Shown: one piece after another, positions 1 through 8,092 of the stretch | How the letters are laid out: each line of letters starts with the position of its first letter | Numbering within the stretch: the stretch's first letter is position 1 | From: Nesterenkonia marinintestina | GTDB taxonomy: Bacteria > Actinomycetota > Actinomycetes > Actinomycetales > Micrococcaceae | Length of the DNA stretch: 64,000 nucleotides | NCBI RefSeq assembly: GCF_025420485.1 | Contig: NZ_JAOEFD010000001.1 | Span: forward strand, 248,001 to 312,000 | Direction: 5' to 3' | Program-made: the position numbers and the translations under genes | The notes under the pieces: model-generated | Databases searched by the model: none | Told to the model about the DNA's origin: nothing | Seen by the model: the letters and a program-made list of their open reading frames with translations, nothing else

Positions 1-298
1 GTTCGTACTCCAGGTCCTGCGGACCCCTGAGCCCCTTGACCACGGCGGTCGCCCCCTGGGCCCTGCAGAAGTCGGTGAGCAGTCCGCCGCCGAGCGGCTT
101 CACCGTGATGCCCCGGAAGTAGGAGAACGTCTCCTGGGCCATGGCGATCCGCTCGTCGAGGGAGAACAGCGGAGACTTGTGCATGTTCGCCGAGACCGCG
201 ACGATCACCTCGTCGAAGAGGTTGGACGCACGTGCGATGACCTCCACATGGCCGTTGTGGAGCGGATCGAAGGAGCCGGGGCACACTGCGGACTGCAT
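1..298 (-). CDS. coaD: Phosphopantetheine adenylyltransferase (3' end outside window)
   Basis: This encodes the enzyme that transfers AMP from ATP to 4'-phosphopantetheine, the penultimate step of coenzyme A synthesis in the cytoplasm. The visible N-terminal 99 residues begin MQSAVCPGSFDPLHNGH. They contain the nucleotidyltransferase signature GSFDP..NGH (residues 8-17) and the HKSPLFSLDER segment typical of CoaD. The family is about 160 residues long, so roughly 60 C-terminal residues lie beyond the window. The ATG at 298 is the only good start; a TAGTGT hexamer 7 nt upstream suggests a leaderless message. In many actinobacteria coaD directly follows rsmD, but here a plus-strand gene pair lies between them. 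Confidence 0.95.
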   Translation of the reverse strand, partial: MQSAVCPGSFDPLHNGHVEVIARASNLFDEVIVAVSANMHKSPLFSLDERIAMAQETFSYFRGITVKPLGGGLLTDFCRAQGATAVVKGLRGPQDLEYE

Positions 299-305
299 GT
301 AGAGG

Positions 306-311
306 ACACTA
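306..311 (-). promoter_or_regulatory. Putative -10 box of coaD (leaderless)
   Basis: TAGTGT on the minus strand matches the actinobacterial TANNNT -10 pattern and ends 7 nt before the coaD ATG. This spacing would put the transcription start at or next to the start codon. It is inferred from sequence only. Confidence 0.5.
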
Positions 312-389
312 CTGCACGCCGTGAGCGACCGGCGAGGAACATCGGTCATCGGACGTCTCGGTGTCGCCCCGAGGGCGGTGGGGACTGTC

Positions 390-395
390 TACGAT
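390..395 (+). promoter_or_regulatory. Putative -10 box of the dapC-like gene (leaderless)
   Basis: TACGAT lies 7 nt before the ATG at 403. This supports 403 as the start rather than the GTG at 361 or the ATG at 394, which overlaps the hexamer itself. There is no Shine-Dalgarno sequence in front of 403, consistent with a leaderless transcript. Confidence 0.55.
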
Positions 396-402
396 GGTGG
401 TC

Positions 403-1728
403 ATGTCTCCGTCGCACAGCACCGGTCCGCATCCCGACGACGCCGTCACGCGTCCCCCGTCACCCTCACGGGTTCCGCTGGAGCATCGAGAGCTGTGGAC
501 CAAGGCCGCGGTGGGTGCGAACACCTATGACTTCGACTCCGGCCGGGTCACGCCGACCATCTATGAGCGGACGACCGCCGCCGCGCTGCGGCACGATGCG
601 CTGAACCTCGGCCAGGGCTTCACCGACCACGAGGGCCCGCAGTGGATGCTGGAGACCGCCGCCGCGGCGATCACCGATCCCCGCCGCGGGCCCGGCAACC
701 AGTACCCTCCCGGCCCGGGACTTCCGGTCCTGCGGGAGGCCGTCGCCGAGGACCAGCGGCGCCGCTGGGACATCGACCTCGACCCGGCCTCGGAGGTGCT
801 GGTGACCACCGGCGCCACCGAAGGCATCACCGCGGCCATCCTCGCATTCGCCGCACCGGGCACCCAGGTGCTGACCTTCGAACCGCACTACGACTCCTAC
901 GGCGCGGTCACCGCCATCGCCGGCGCAGAGCTGGTCGGCGTGCCGCTGCGGGGCCCGGACTTCCGCCCCGACGTCGACGCCCTCGAAGCGGCGGTCACCG
1001 AGCGGACCTCGCTGATCCTGCTGAACACCCCGCACAACCCCACCGGCACGGTGTTCAGCACCGAGGAGCTTCGGCGTGTCGTCGACATCGCCCAACGCCA
1101 CGACCTGCGGATCATGTGCGACGGCGTCTATGAGCAGCTGGTCTTCGACGACGCCGCCGAGCCCCACCACCCGATCCTCTCCGTCCCCGGGGCCGACGAG
1201 GTGGCCGTGGCCATCGGTTCGGCCGGCAAGTCGTTCTCCCTGACCGGGTGGAAGGTCGGCTGGGTCATGGGTCGGGCGGAGCTGGTCAATCAGGTGCTGG
1301 GGATCAAGCAGTTCCTGAGCTTCTGCTCCGGGCCCGCGTATCAGTGGGCCGTCGCCGCGGGCCTGCAGGACGACCGCGGCTTCTACGCGGAGAACGTCGC
1401 CGGACTGCAGGCCGGCCGGGACATGCTCCACTCCGGGCTCGAGGCCGCAGGACTGCGGCCCAACCGGGCCGAGGCCGGCTACTTCGTCGTCGCCGACGTC
1501 CGGGGCCTCACCGACGTCGGCGACGTCGAGTTCTGTCGGATGCTGGTCGAGGAGGTCGGAGTCGCCGCGATCCCCGTCTCCTCGCTGACGGTGCAGCATC
1601 GGGCGAACCCGCAGGACGAGCTGCAGAACCTGGTGCGCTTCGCCTTCTGCAAGCGCCACGAGACCATCGAGGCCGCCATGGATCGGCTGGCCGAGCGTCT
1701 GCCCGCCGCCCTGGACCGCCTCGCGTGA
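403..1728 (+). CDS. dapC: Class I/II PLP-dependent aminotransferase, DapC-like
   Basis: This is a 441-residue fold-type I aminotransferase. The PLP-binding lysine is Lys276 in the motif SAGKSFSLTGWK, and NTPHNPTG and CDGVYEQLVFD are further hallmarks. The motifs LGQGF.D..GP and QYPPGPG, and the overall layout, resemble mycobacterial DapC (N-succinyldiaminopimelate aminotransferase) and the kynurenine/glutamine aminotransferase group. A role in lysine and peptidoglycan precursor synthesis is therefore likely but not proven. The first 25-30 residues are Pro/Ser-rich and probably disordered. The stop codon overlaps the next start as TGATG, so the downstream methyltransferase-like gene is probably co-translated. 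Kynurenine or methionine-related transamination remains possible. Confidence 0.85.
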   Translation: MSPSHSTGPHPDDAVTRPPSPSRVPLEHRELWTKAAVGANTYDFDSGRVTPTIYERTTAAALRHDALNLGQGFTDHEGPQWMLETAAAAITDPRRGPGNQYPPGPGLPVLREAVAEDQRRRWDIDLDPASEVLVTTGATEGITAAILAFAAPGTQVLTFEPHYDSYGAVTAIAGAELVGVPLRGPDFRPDVDALEAAVTERTSLILLNTPHNPTGTVFSTEELRRVVDIAQRHDLRIMCDGVYEQLVFDDAAEPHHPILSVPGADEVAVAIGSAGKSFSLTGWKVGWVMGRAELVNQVLGIKQFLSFCSGPAYQWAVAAGLQDDRGFYAENVAGLQAGRDMLHSGLEAAGLRPNRAEAGYFVVADVRGLTDVGDVEFCRMLVEEVGVAAIPVSSLTVQHRANPQDELQNLVRFAFCKRHETIEAAMDRLAERLPAALDRLA

Positions 1729-2513
1729 TGCCCGGCTCCCCCACCCCCTCCGCGGCGGGCGGGCGCATCCGGCTGGTGCCGGACGGACTCACCGACCGGG
1801 GCATGGTGCTGCTGCTCGACGGCGCCGAGCAGTCCCATGTGGACCCGGAACACCCGGACTTCCTGCTGCATGACTACGCCCTGAGGATCGCGGCCGCACT
1901 GGAGACCCTGCACCCGCAGGGGCCCGGGGCGGTGCTGCACCTGGGCGCCGGCGCACTGACCCTGCCCCGCTGGATCGACCATCGGTGGCCGTCGGCCGCT
2001 CAGACCGCGGTGGACCTCGAACCGGAGCTGATGGGATTCGTGCTGGAGCACCTTCCCATGGCCCGACCGCCGCGTCGGCTCGTCGGCGATGCGGCCGAGG
2101 TCCTGGTCGAGGACGGTCTGCTGTCCGGTGAGACCTTCGACGTGGTCGTCGCCGACCTCTTCAACTCGGCGCAGGCCCCCGCCGCACTGACCGCGCCGCC
2201 GTTCCTGGCCTCGCTGCTGCGTACCGCCCGGGAGGGCACGGTCATGATGAACCTCGGCGACGATCCGCCCATGGAGTTCGCCCGCGGTCTGGTGGCATCA
2301 GCGGCCCATCAGCTGCGCGGCCGCTGGGACCATCTCGTCCTCAGCGCACCGGCCGACGTCCTGGCCGCCGAGGCCGAGGGGAACCTCGTGCTGGTCGCGG
2401 CTCCGGGTCCGGAACCGATCCCGGAGGTGGCGATCGACGCCCTCTGGGCGCGCGGACCGCATCCGGGCGAGGTGCTCACCGGCGAGGACCTGCACATGTG
2501 GAGCCGCGGCTGA
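1728..2513 (+). CDS. Spermidine synthase-like SAM-binding protein
   Basis: This 261-residue protein has a Rossmann methyltransferase core of the spermine/spermidine synthase-like type. It has HLGAGALTLPRW (motif I, about residues 71-82), AVDLEPEL (motif II acidic loop, about 94-101) and DVVVADLFNS (motif IV). Actinobacteria encode many such proteins, usually annotated as fused-MFS or spermidine synthase-like, and most are uncharacterised. The ATG shares one base with the stop of the aminotransferase gene (TGATG), indicating coupled translation. No polyamine-specific residues could be confirmed, so the substrate is unknown. Confidence 0.75.
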   Translation: MPGSPTPSAAGGRIRLVPDGLTDRGMVLLLDGAEQSHVDPEHPDFLLHDYALRIAAALETLHPQGPGAVLHLGAGALTLPRWIDHRWPSAAQTAVDLEPELMGFVLEHLPMARPPRRLVGDAAEVLVEDGLLSGETFDVVVADLFNSAQAPAALTAPPFLASLLRTAREGTVMMNLGDDPPMEFARGLVASAAHQLRGRWDHLVLSAPADVLAAEAEGNLVLVAAPGPEPIPEVAIDALWARGPHPGEVLTGEDLHMWSRG

Positions 2514-2535
2514 GCGTCTGAGGGACCTCCGTCCC

Positions 2536-2575
2536 GACACACACCGGCACACACCGGCACACACCGGCACACACA
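2536..2575. repeat. 10-bp tandem repeat, four units
   Basis: The unit GGCACACACC is repeated about four times between two convergent genes (the methyltransferase-like gene and rsmD). The first and last units each differ by one base. A small GGGAC/GTCCC hairpin at 2522-2535 precedes it. It is probably a slippage-prone spacer; no function is apparent. Confidence 0.8.
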
Positions 2576-2583
2576 GAGGCGCC

Positions 2584-3135
2584 TCACTCCGGCTCGGCCA
2601 TCCAGATCCGGGTGCTTCCGTAGGTCTTCTCGTGGAACCGGGAGACTCCCGACGGCCAGGTGGGCTCCGGGGCGGCCGCGTCGCGCTCCACCACGATCGT
2701 GGCCGCCCGGTGCAGCTGGGGCGCGGCGGCGGCCAGCACCTCAGCGAGCTCCCGCTCGGCCACGCCGTAGGGAGGGTCCAGGAAGAGCAGCTCGATGGGC
2801 TCACCGTCGCGCTGCCGGAGGTAGGTCAGCGCCCGGCCCTTGTGCACGCTCACCGAGCCCGGCTCGAACAGTCCCGCACTGCGACGAAGGACCCTGACCG
2901 CGCCCTCAGCCAGGTCCACCGCCTCCAGCGACCGCGCTCCCCGGCTCAGCGATTCGAAGCCGAGCGCCCCGGAACCGGCGTAGGCGTCGACGACGACGGC
3001 GTCGACGAGCGCGTCATAGCCCTCCAACCGGGAGAACAGGGACTCCTTGACCCGGTCGCTGGTCGGCCGGGTGCCGTCCCCGGGGACGGACGCCAGTCGA
3101 CGGCCCCGGTGGGTGCCGGAGATGATGCGTGCCAT
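2584..3135 (-). CDS. rsmD: 16S rRNA (guanine966-N2)-methyltransferase
   Basis: RsmD methylates G966 of 16S rRNA during assembly of the small ribosomal subunit. The 183-residue protein begins MARIISGTHRGRRL, the typical RsmD N-terminus. It carries the SAM-binding loop DAYAGSGALGFE (residues 50-61) and the catalytic DPPY motif at 120-123. Its length matches the family. It lies 9 nt downstream of recG on the same strand, reproducing the common recG-rsmD order. The normal next gene, coaD, is displaced by the plus-strand pair at 403-2513. Confidence 0.95.
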   Translation of the reverse strand: MARIISGTHRGRRLASVPGDGTRPTSDRVKESLFSRLEGYDALVDAVVVDAYAGSGALGFESLSRGARSLEAVDLAEGAVRVLRRSAGLFEPGSVSVHKGRALTYLRQRDGEPIELLFLDPPYGVAERELAEVLAAAAPQLHRAATIVVERDAAAPEPTWPSGVSRFHEKTYGSTRIWMAEPE

Positions 3136-3144
3136 GGTGAGCTC

Positions 3145-5382
3145 CTATCCTCGGGTGACGAAGTCGCCGGCGTGGTCGCGCTCCGCGGTCCACGCCTCCA
3201 CGGCGGCCCGCAGTTCCGGGTGCCCCTCCCATCGGGGGTCTCGGTCCGTCAGGTCCCGCACATGGTCGGCGGTGCGCAGGATGAGCTCCTCGTCGCGGAG
3301 GACCCGGAGCAGCCGGAGGCTCGACCGCGCTCCCGCCTGCGAGGAGCCGAGCACGTCGCCCTCCCGTCGGCGCTCGAGATCGAGGCGGGCCAGCATCATG
3401 CCGTCGGTGTGCTCCGCGACCTCGGTGATCCTCTCGAGTGAGGGGTGGTCGTCCGGCAGCCGGGTCACCAGCAGACACAGGCTGGCCGCGCTCCCCCGCC
3501 CGATGCGTCCGCGCAGCTGGTGCAGGGTGGACATCCCGAAGGCGTCGGCGTCGAGGACGGCCATGAACGTGGCGTTGGGGACGTCCACGCCGACCTCGAC
3601 CACGGTGGTGGAGATCAGCACGTCGATCTCTCCGCGCTCGAAGGCCGTCATCACGCGCTCCTTCTCAGCGGCCTCCATGCGCCCGTGCAGCGTGCCCAGA
3701 CGCAGCCGCCCGATCAGGGGGTGCTCGGCCAACCGGGCGGCGAGGGTCTCGACCGAAGCGTCCTGCTCCACGGCCACTCCGCTCTCAGGATCCTCGCGGC
3801 GGTCGGACTCGCTGATCTTCGGGCACACCACGTAGCCCTGGCGTCCGGCGGCGACCTCCTCGGCCAGACGCTCCCACACCCGGCCGATGACCCGCGGCCC
3901 ATGGGTCATCCGTGCCACATGGGTCTCGATGGGACGTCGCCCGTCGGGCAGGCCCTCGAGCACGGTGAGCTCGAGGTCGCCGAACACCGTCATCGCCACC
4001 GACCGCGGGATGGGGGTGGCCGACATGACCAGCATGTGCGGGACCGGTGCGCCGCGGCGGCGCAGGGCGTCACGCTGCTCCACTCCGAAGCGATGCTGCT
4101 CGTCGACCACCACCAGCCCCAGGTCCGCGAACTGCACCTGTTCCCCCAGCAGGGCGTGGGTGCCCACCACGATGTCGGCGCGTCCCGAGGCGATCTCCAG
4201 CAGCGCCTCTCGGCGATCGGCCGTACTCAGAGACCCGGTGAGCAGCCGCAGGCGTGCGGTCGGCAGGTCCGACCCGTCGTCGTCCCTCGCCGCGGCGGTG
4301 AACAGGTCCCCCTCGACGAGTCCGCCGAGAAGACCCTGCAGCGACCGCATATGCTGGGCGGCCAGCACCTCGGTGGGCGCGATGAGAGCCGCCTGACCCC
4401 CGGCGTCGACCGTCTGCAGCATGGCGCGCAGGGCCACGACCGTCTTGCCGGAGCCGACCTCGCCCTGGAGCAGCCTGTTCATGGGTCGGGCGGCGGTGAG
4501 GTCGTCGGAGATCAGCCCCCCGGCCTCCCGCTGGCCCGTGGTGAGGGCGAAGGGGATCCGCTCGTCGAAGGCCGACAGCAGGCCCGTCCGAGAGGTCGGT
4601 CGCGGCGTCGACTGCCCCACCCCGGCCTCCGCCCGCCGGCGAGCGATCAGGGCGTTGAGCAGGTACGCCTCGTGCAGGCGCAGCGAGTGCAGGCCGCGGC
4701 GGGTGTCCTCGAGGGTGTCGGGGCGGTGCACCAGTCGATACGCCTCGGCCAGGGGGTCCGCCCCCTCAGAGAGGAGGAGGTCGGCCGGCACCGGATCGGG
4801 CCAACGGGTCAGGTCCGCGACCTCGAGCAGGGTCAAGACCGCGGATTCGATCTGCCACGACGTGATCCGTGCGTTCGCCGGATACAGCGGGGTGGGTCCT
4901 TCGCGCAGGCTCGCGTACAGTCCCGCCGCAGCGGCCTGCTCCTGTGCGGCGCCGACGTCCTCGGTCACCTGGGTCAGCACCGCGTACTGGGGGTTGTTCA
5001 GGGTGAGCCGCCCCCGGTAGCTGCCGACCTTCCCGTGGAACGTGGCCAGCGTCCCCCGCTGCAGCTCCCGGTGGGCCCGGTGCCCCTGGAAGAAGGCCAT
5101 CTGCAGGGTGCCGCCGGCGTCGTCCTCCACCACCACTTCGGTGAGGAAGCCCCGACGCCGCTGCATCTTCCGCTTGCTGCTGCTGTGCACCCGCGCGACG
5201 AAGCTGACGTGCTCGTCCTCGCGCAGCTCGGCCAGCGCGGAGAGCCGACCGTATTCGACCCACCGCCGCGGAAGGTGGTCCAGCAGCTCGCCCGCGGTCC
5301 GGATGTCCAGGGCCTCGGACAGGCCCGCGGCGCTCTCGCCGCCCAGCACGGAGTCCAGCGGCGTCTCGGGCCCGACGGTCAC
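3145..5382 (-). CDS. recG: ATP-dependent DNA helicase RecG
   Basis: RecG is a monomeric superfamily 2 helicase that remodels stalled replication forks and Holliday junctions. The 745-residue protein has the N-terminal OB-fold wedge region, Walker A GEVGSGKT (residues 307-314) and the DEQH box in VVVDEQHRFG. It also shows MSATPIPRS (motif III), the C-terminal helicase motifs STTVVEVGVDVPNA and QLRGRIGRG, and the TRG-like end. Translation starts with a GTG whose bases overlap the stop codon of the DAK2 gene (GTGA), so the two are coupled. Its size is normal for actinobacteria. Confidence 0.97.
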   Translation of the reverse strand: MTVGPETPLDSVLGGESAAGLSEALDIRTAGELLDHLPRRWVEYGRLSALAELREDEHVSFVARVHSSSKRKMQRRRGFLTEVVVEDDAGGTLQMAFFQGHRAHRELQRGTLATFHGKVGSYRGRLTLNNPQYAVLTQVTEDVGAAQEQAAAAGLYASLREGPTPLYPANARITSWQIESAVLTLLEVADLTRWPDPVPADLLLSEGADPLAEAYRLVHRPDTLEDTRRGLHSLRLHEAYLLNALIARRRAEAGVGQSTPRPTSRTGLLSAFDERIPFALTTGQREAGGLISDDLTAARPMNRLLQGEVGSGKTVVALRAMLQTVDAGGQAALIAPTEVLAAQHMRSLQGLLGGLVEGDLFTAAARDDDGSDLPTARLRLLTGSLSTADRREALLEIASGRADIVVGTHALLGEQVQFADLGLVVVDEQHRFGVEQRDALRRRGAPVPHMLVMSATPIPRSVAMTVFGDLELTVLEGLPDGRRPIETHVARMTHGPRVIGRVWERLAEEVAAGRQGYVVCPKISESDRREDPESGVAVEQDASVETLAARLAEHPLIGRLRLGTLHGRMEAAEKERVMTAFERGEIDVLISTTVVEVGVDVPNATFMAVLDADAFGMSTLHQLRGRIGRGSAASLCLLVTRLPDDHPSLERITEVAEHTDGMMLARLDLERRREGDVLGSSQAGARSSLRLLRVLRDEELILRTADHVRDLTDRDPRWEGHPELRAAVEAWTAERDHAGDFVTRG

Positions 5383-6395
5383 CGGGCGGCCCCGCCGGAG
5401 TGCAGCGGGCTGACGGTGCAGCCCTCCAGCCGTCCGGCGGCGGCCAGGGCCTCACGGGCGGCCTCCGGCTCCTCGGTGTGGACGTGGATCCGCCAGCGGT
5501 AGGTCCCGTCCCCCTCAGGTTCGGAGTCCACCGGGGTGACGATCACGGAGTCGCCCAGCTCGTCGAGGCGGTGGCGGACGCCCGCCGCACCCAACGGGTC
5601 CAGACGGACCGTGGCCATGAGCTCGCACGCGGCGTCGTCGTCCGGGTCGGCGGGGCCCTCCTGCGCACCGCTGCGGCGAGCCCCGCCGTCGTCCGCCCGG
5701 TGCCGTGCCGAGGCCCCGACGCCGTGCAGGCCGTCGAGCAGATCCTCGGTGAGGTCCTCGCCGCGGACCGCGGCGCGCAGGGCGTCGAAGACCAGCAGCA
5801 GACCCGTCCCCCCGGAGTCGACCACGCCGGCGGTGCGCAGCGCATCGAGCTGAGACTCTGTGGCCTCGACGGCGCGCCGCGCCTCGGCGACCACCTCGGG
5901 CAATGCGTCCTCCAGAGCCGCACGGCTCTCCGGCTCTTCGACCTCGGCGGCCCGGCGCGCGGCGAGGTCTCTGACGGCGTCGATGATCGAGAGCATGGTT
6001 CCCGACACGGGGCCGGAGAGCGCCGACCAGGCACGCACGGAGGCCGAATCCAGGGCTGCGGCGAACGTGGTGATCGTCAGACGGTCGCATCCGCGCAGCG
6101 GTGCGGCCAGGCCGGTGAGCAACACGGCCAGCAGGGTGCCCGAGTTGCCCCGAGCCTCGACCATGGCCTCGGCACCGGCGCCGGCCAGCAGCTCGCCGAA
6201 GTCGTCCGAGTCGACGACGGCGGCCGCACGTCGGCTCGCCACGGCGGTGGCGAGCATGTTGTCCCCGGTGTCCGAATCGGGCACGGGGAAGACGTTGAGG
6301 CGGTTCAGCGCCGTCCTGTGGTCACCCAGTGCCTGCTCGCTGAGGTCGAACCACCGCAGCATCGCCGCTCGGCCGCGGAAGCGCCGCTTCGCCAT
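5379..6395 (-). CDS. DAK2-domain (FakA/DhaL-like) kinase protein
   Basis: The N-terminal domain is the ATP-binding DhaL fold, with the nucleotide/metal signature NVFPVPDSDTGDNM (residues 34-47) and EARGNSGTLLAVLL further on. In Firmicutes, FakA proteins of this family phosphorylate fatty acids with a FakB partner. Actinobacterial homologues commonly sit next to recG, as here. At 338 residues the protein is clearly shorter than the roughly 550 residues of classic FakA, and the middle and C-terminal parts look reduced. An acidic, low-complexity linker (around residues 232-252) separates the kinase domain from a small C-terminal domain. The start is fixed by AGGAGG 8 nt upstream. Substrate is unproven. 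Confidence 0.8.
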   Translation of the reverse strand: MAKRRFRGRAAMLRWFDLSEQALGDHRTALNRLNVFPVPDSDTGDNMLATAVASRRAAAVVDSDDFGELLAGAGAEAMVEARGNSGTLLAVLLTGLAAPLRGCDRLTITTFAAALDSASVRAWSALSGPVSGTMLSIIDAVRDLAARRAAEVEEPESRAALEDALPEVVAEARRAVEATESQLDALRTAGVVDSGGTGLLLVFDALRAAVRGEDLTEDLLDGLHGVGASARHRADDGGARRSGAQEGPADPDDDAACELMATVRLDPLGAAGVRHRLDELGDSVIVTPVDSEPEGDGTYRWRIHVHTEEPEAAREALAAAGRLEGCTVSPLHSGGAAR

Positions 6396-6415
6396 GGCCG
6401 GTCCCTCCTCGGATC

Positions 6416-7450
6416 TCAGAGGTCGTTGTCCTCGACGTACTCCTTCAGCGAGTCCTCGCGCATGGCCTCGCCGATCTCGTCGATCGCCTGGTCGTCACGC
6501 AGCAGGATCGACTGGCCGTCGCCCGAGCGTCCGAAGCCGTCCACCGGAAGGGTGAACATGGTGACGTCGCCGGAGCGGACGCTGCGCATGTTCCAGCCCA
6601 TCTGGGCCAGCTCCCAGGAGCTGAGCGTGTCGTCCACCGTGATGTACGGGGCCAGGTCGTCGACCAGGTCTTGGACGCGGGCCGGGTTCGCGAGGTTCGA
6701 CGGGGTCAGGACCTCGTCCATGACTCCCTCCATGAAGGCCTGCTGGTTGCGCACGCGCTGGAAGTCGCCGTCGTCGAAGGAGTAGCGCTCCCGGACGAAC
6801 TGCATGGCCTGGTCGGAGTCGAGGTCCTGCTCCCCCTCGGCGAAGGAGTAGTCGTTGGTCTCGAAGGCGGTCGGCGAGTCCACGGTGACGCCGTCGAGGG
6901 TGTCGACGAGACCGGTGAAGCCCTCCAGGTCGATCGCGGCGACGTGGTCCACGCGGACGTCGAACATCGACTCCACGGTCTCCACGGTCAGCGGCACGCC
7001 GCCCAGCGACAGGGCCGCGTTGATCTTGTGCTCGCCGTGCCCCGGGACCTCCACCCACGTGTCGCGCATGATCGACATGAGCTGCACGTCATCGCCGTCC
7101 TCAGGCACGTGGATGAGCATCATCGTGTCCGACCGCCCGCTGTTGGGGACCATCGGCAGGTCTTCGTCCTCGCCGGAGCCGCCCCCGGAGTCCGAACCGA
7201 GCAGGAGGATGTTGGTGGCCTCCCCGTCCTCGGGGCGGTCCTCCTCGGCGGGGAAGGATTCGTCGAAGTTCTGGGCCTGCTGGTCGAAGGAGCGCCCGAT
7301 CGAGGTCAGGTACAGCCCGGCGGCCACCAGCGCGCCGATGACGAGCACCGCCGCGATCACCAGGACGATGCAGCCGCCCCGACGGCGACGTCGGCCCCCT
7401 CTCTCCGGGGCGTCGTCCTCGTAGTACTCGTGTGAGTCGTGGGTGGCCAT
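6416..7450 (-). CDS. LytR-CpsA-Psr family cell-wall glycopolymer ligase
   Basis: LCP proteins attach undecaprenyl-linked glycopolymers (teichoic acid or arabinogalactan-type) to peptidoglycan outside the membrane. The 344-residue protein has an acidic/arginine-rich cytoplasmic tail, one transmembrane helix (about residues 27-49) and an extracellular LCP domain. The domain shows ILLLGSDSGGG, the conserved SDTMMLIHV and MSIMRDTWVEVPGHGEHKINAA, and the RERYSFDDGDFQRVRNQQ region. The ATG at 7450 is preferred over an upstream ATG because AGGAG lies 7 nt before it. It precedes the DAK2-recG-rsmD genes on the same strand and may be transcribed with them. Confidence 0.9.
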   Translation of the reverse strand: MATHDSHEYYEDDAPERGGRRRRRGGCIVLVIAAVLVIGALVAAGLYLTSIGRSFDQQAQNFDESFPAEEDRPEDGEATNILLLGSDSGGGSGEDEDLPMVPNSGRSDTMMLIHVPEDGDDVQLMSIMRDTWVEVPGHGEHKINAALSLGGVPLTVETVESMFDVRVDHVAAIDLEGFTGLVDTLDGVTVDSPTAFETNDYSFAEGEQDLDSDQAMQFVRERYSFDDGDFQRVRNQQAFMEGVMDEVLTPSNLANPARVQDLVDDLAPYITVDDTLSSWELAQMGWNMRSVRSGDVTMFTLPVDGFGRSGDGQSILLRDDQAIDEIGEAMREDSLKEYVEDNDL

Positions 7451-7579
7451 GCGTCTCCTCCTGCCGGACAGGCTCATTCCCCCCGAGCGAGCCGCACCCT
7501 AGGCCGTGCTCACCGTGCTCAGGCATCCTCACCAGAATAGGCCATGGTCATCGCGACCTCCGGCAACCGGGACCTCCAC

Positions 7580-7585
7580 TACCCT
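7580..7585 (+). promoter_or_regulatory. Putative -10 box of the DUF3515 lipoprotein gene (leaderless)
   Basis: TACCCT ends 6 nt before the ATG at 7592 and fits TANNNT. It favours this start over an in-frame ATG at 7544, and starting here also gives a proper lipoprotein signal peptide. Confidence 0.5.
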
Positions 7586-7591
7586 GGACCC

Positions 7592-8062
7592 ATGCCCCAG
7601 ACTCCTCCTCCCGGCGCTCGGCCTGCACGGGCGACGGCCCTCGCCGGTGCCGCCGCGCTGCTCGTCGGCTGCGGCTCCACCGCCGCGGTGGAGGCCGCAC
7701 CCCACGCCGCCGATCCCGAATGCGCCGAGGTGATGCTGAGCCTTCCGGACAGCATCGGCGACTTCGACCTGCGCGAGACCACCTCCCAGGCCACCGCCGC
7801 CTTCGGCGAGCCCAGCGCCGTCGTGGTCCGCTGCGGCGTGGAGCCTCCCGGACCGTCTCCCGAGCACTGCGTCACCGCCGAGGGCGTGGACTGGCTGGCG
7901 ATCGAGCGCGAGGACGACTGGCAGCTGGTCAGCTACGGACGTGATCCCGCGGTCGAAGTCCTGCTCGACGTCGACAGGGTCGCCTCGTCCACCGCGATGG
8001 TCGCCCTGGCCGGGCCTGCGGAGAACGTCGAGCAGACGCGCGAGTGCACCGTCGACGGCTGA
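7592..8062 (+). CDS. DUF3515 family lipoprotein
   Basis: This is a small (156-residue) exported protein of unknown function. The N-terminus has an arginine-containing n-region, a hydrophobic stretch and a lipobox LVGC ending at Cys27, the predicted lipid-modified residue. The mature part carries four further cysteines and the DUF3515 pattern (ADPECAEVMLSLP, RCGVEPPGP, DWLAIE). In actinobacteria DUF3515 genes are commonly found between thiL/rpmB and ddl, and here the gene lies convergent with ddl. It probably acts in the envelope. Anchoring requires Lgt, which is encoded at 43372-44448. Confidence 0.85.
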   Translation: MPQTPPPGARPARATALAGAAALLVGCGSTAAVEAAPHAADPECAEVMLSLPDSIGDFDLRETTSQATAAFGEPSAVVVRCGVEPPGPSPEHCVTAEGVDWLAIEREDDWQLVSYGRDPAVEVLLDVDRVASSTAMVALAGPAENVEQTRECTVDG

Positions 8063-8092
8063 TCGTCCGGTTTCGGGTCGGCGTGCCCGCGC

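Noticed and set aside
2536-2575. Possible CRISPR or regulatory repeat array
   Set aside because: The unit is only 10 bp, has no spacers and lies between convergent genes. It is a simple tandem repeat.
7544-7591. Longer N-terminus for the DUF3515 lipoprotein, starting at an ATG at 7544
   Set aside because: The added residues would bury the signal peptide, and the -10 hexamer at 7580-7585 would lie inside the coding region. The start at 7592 gives a normal lipoprotein signal.
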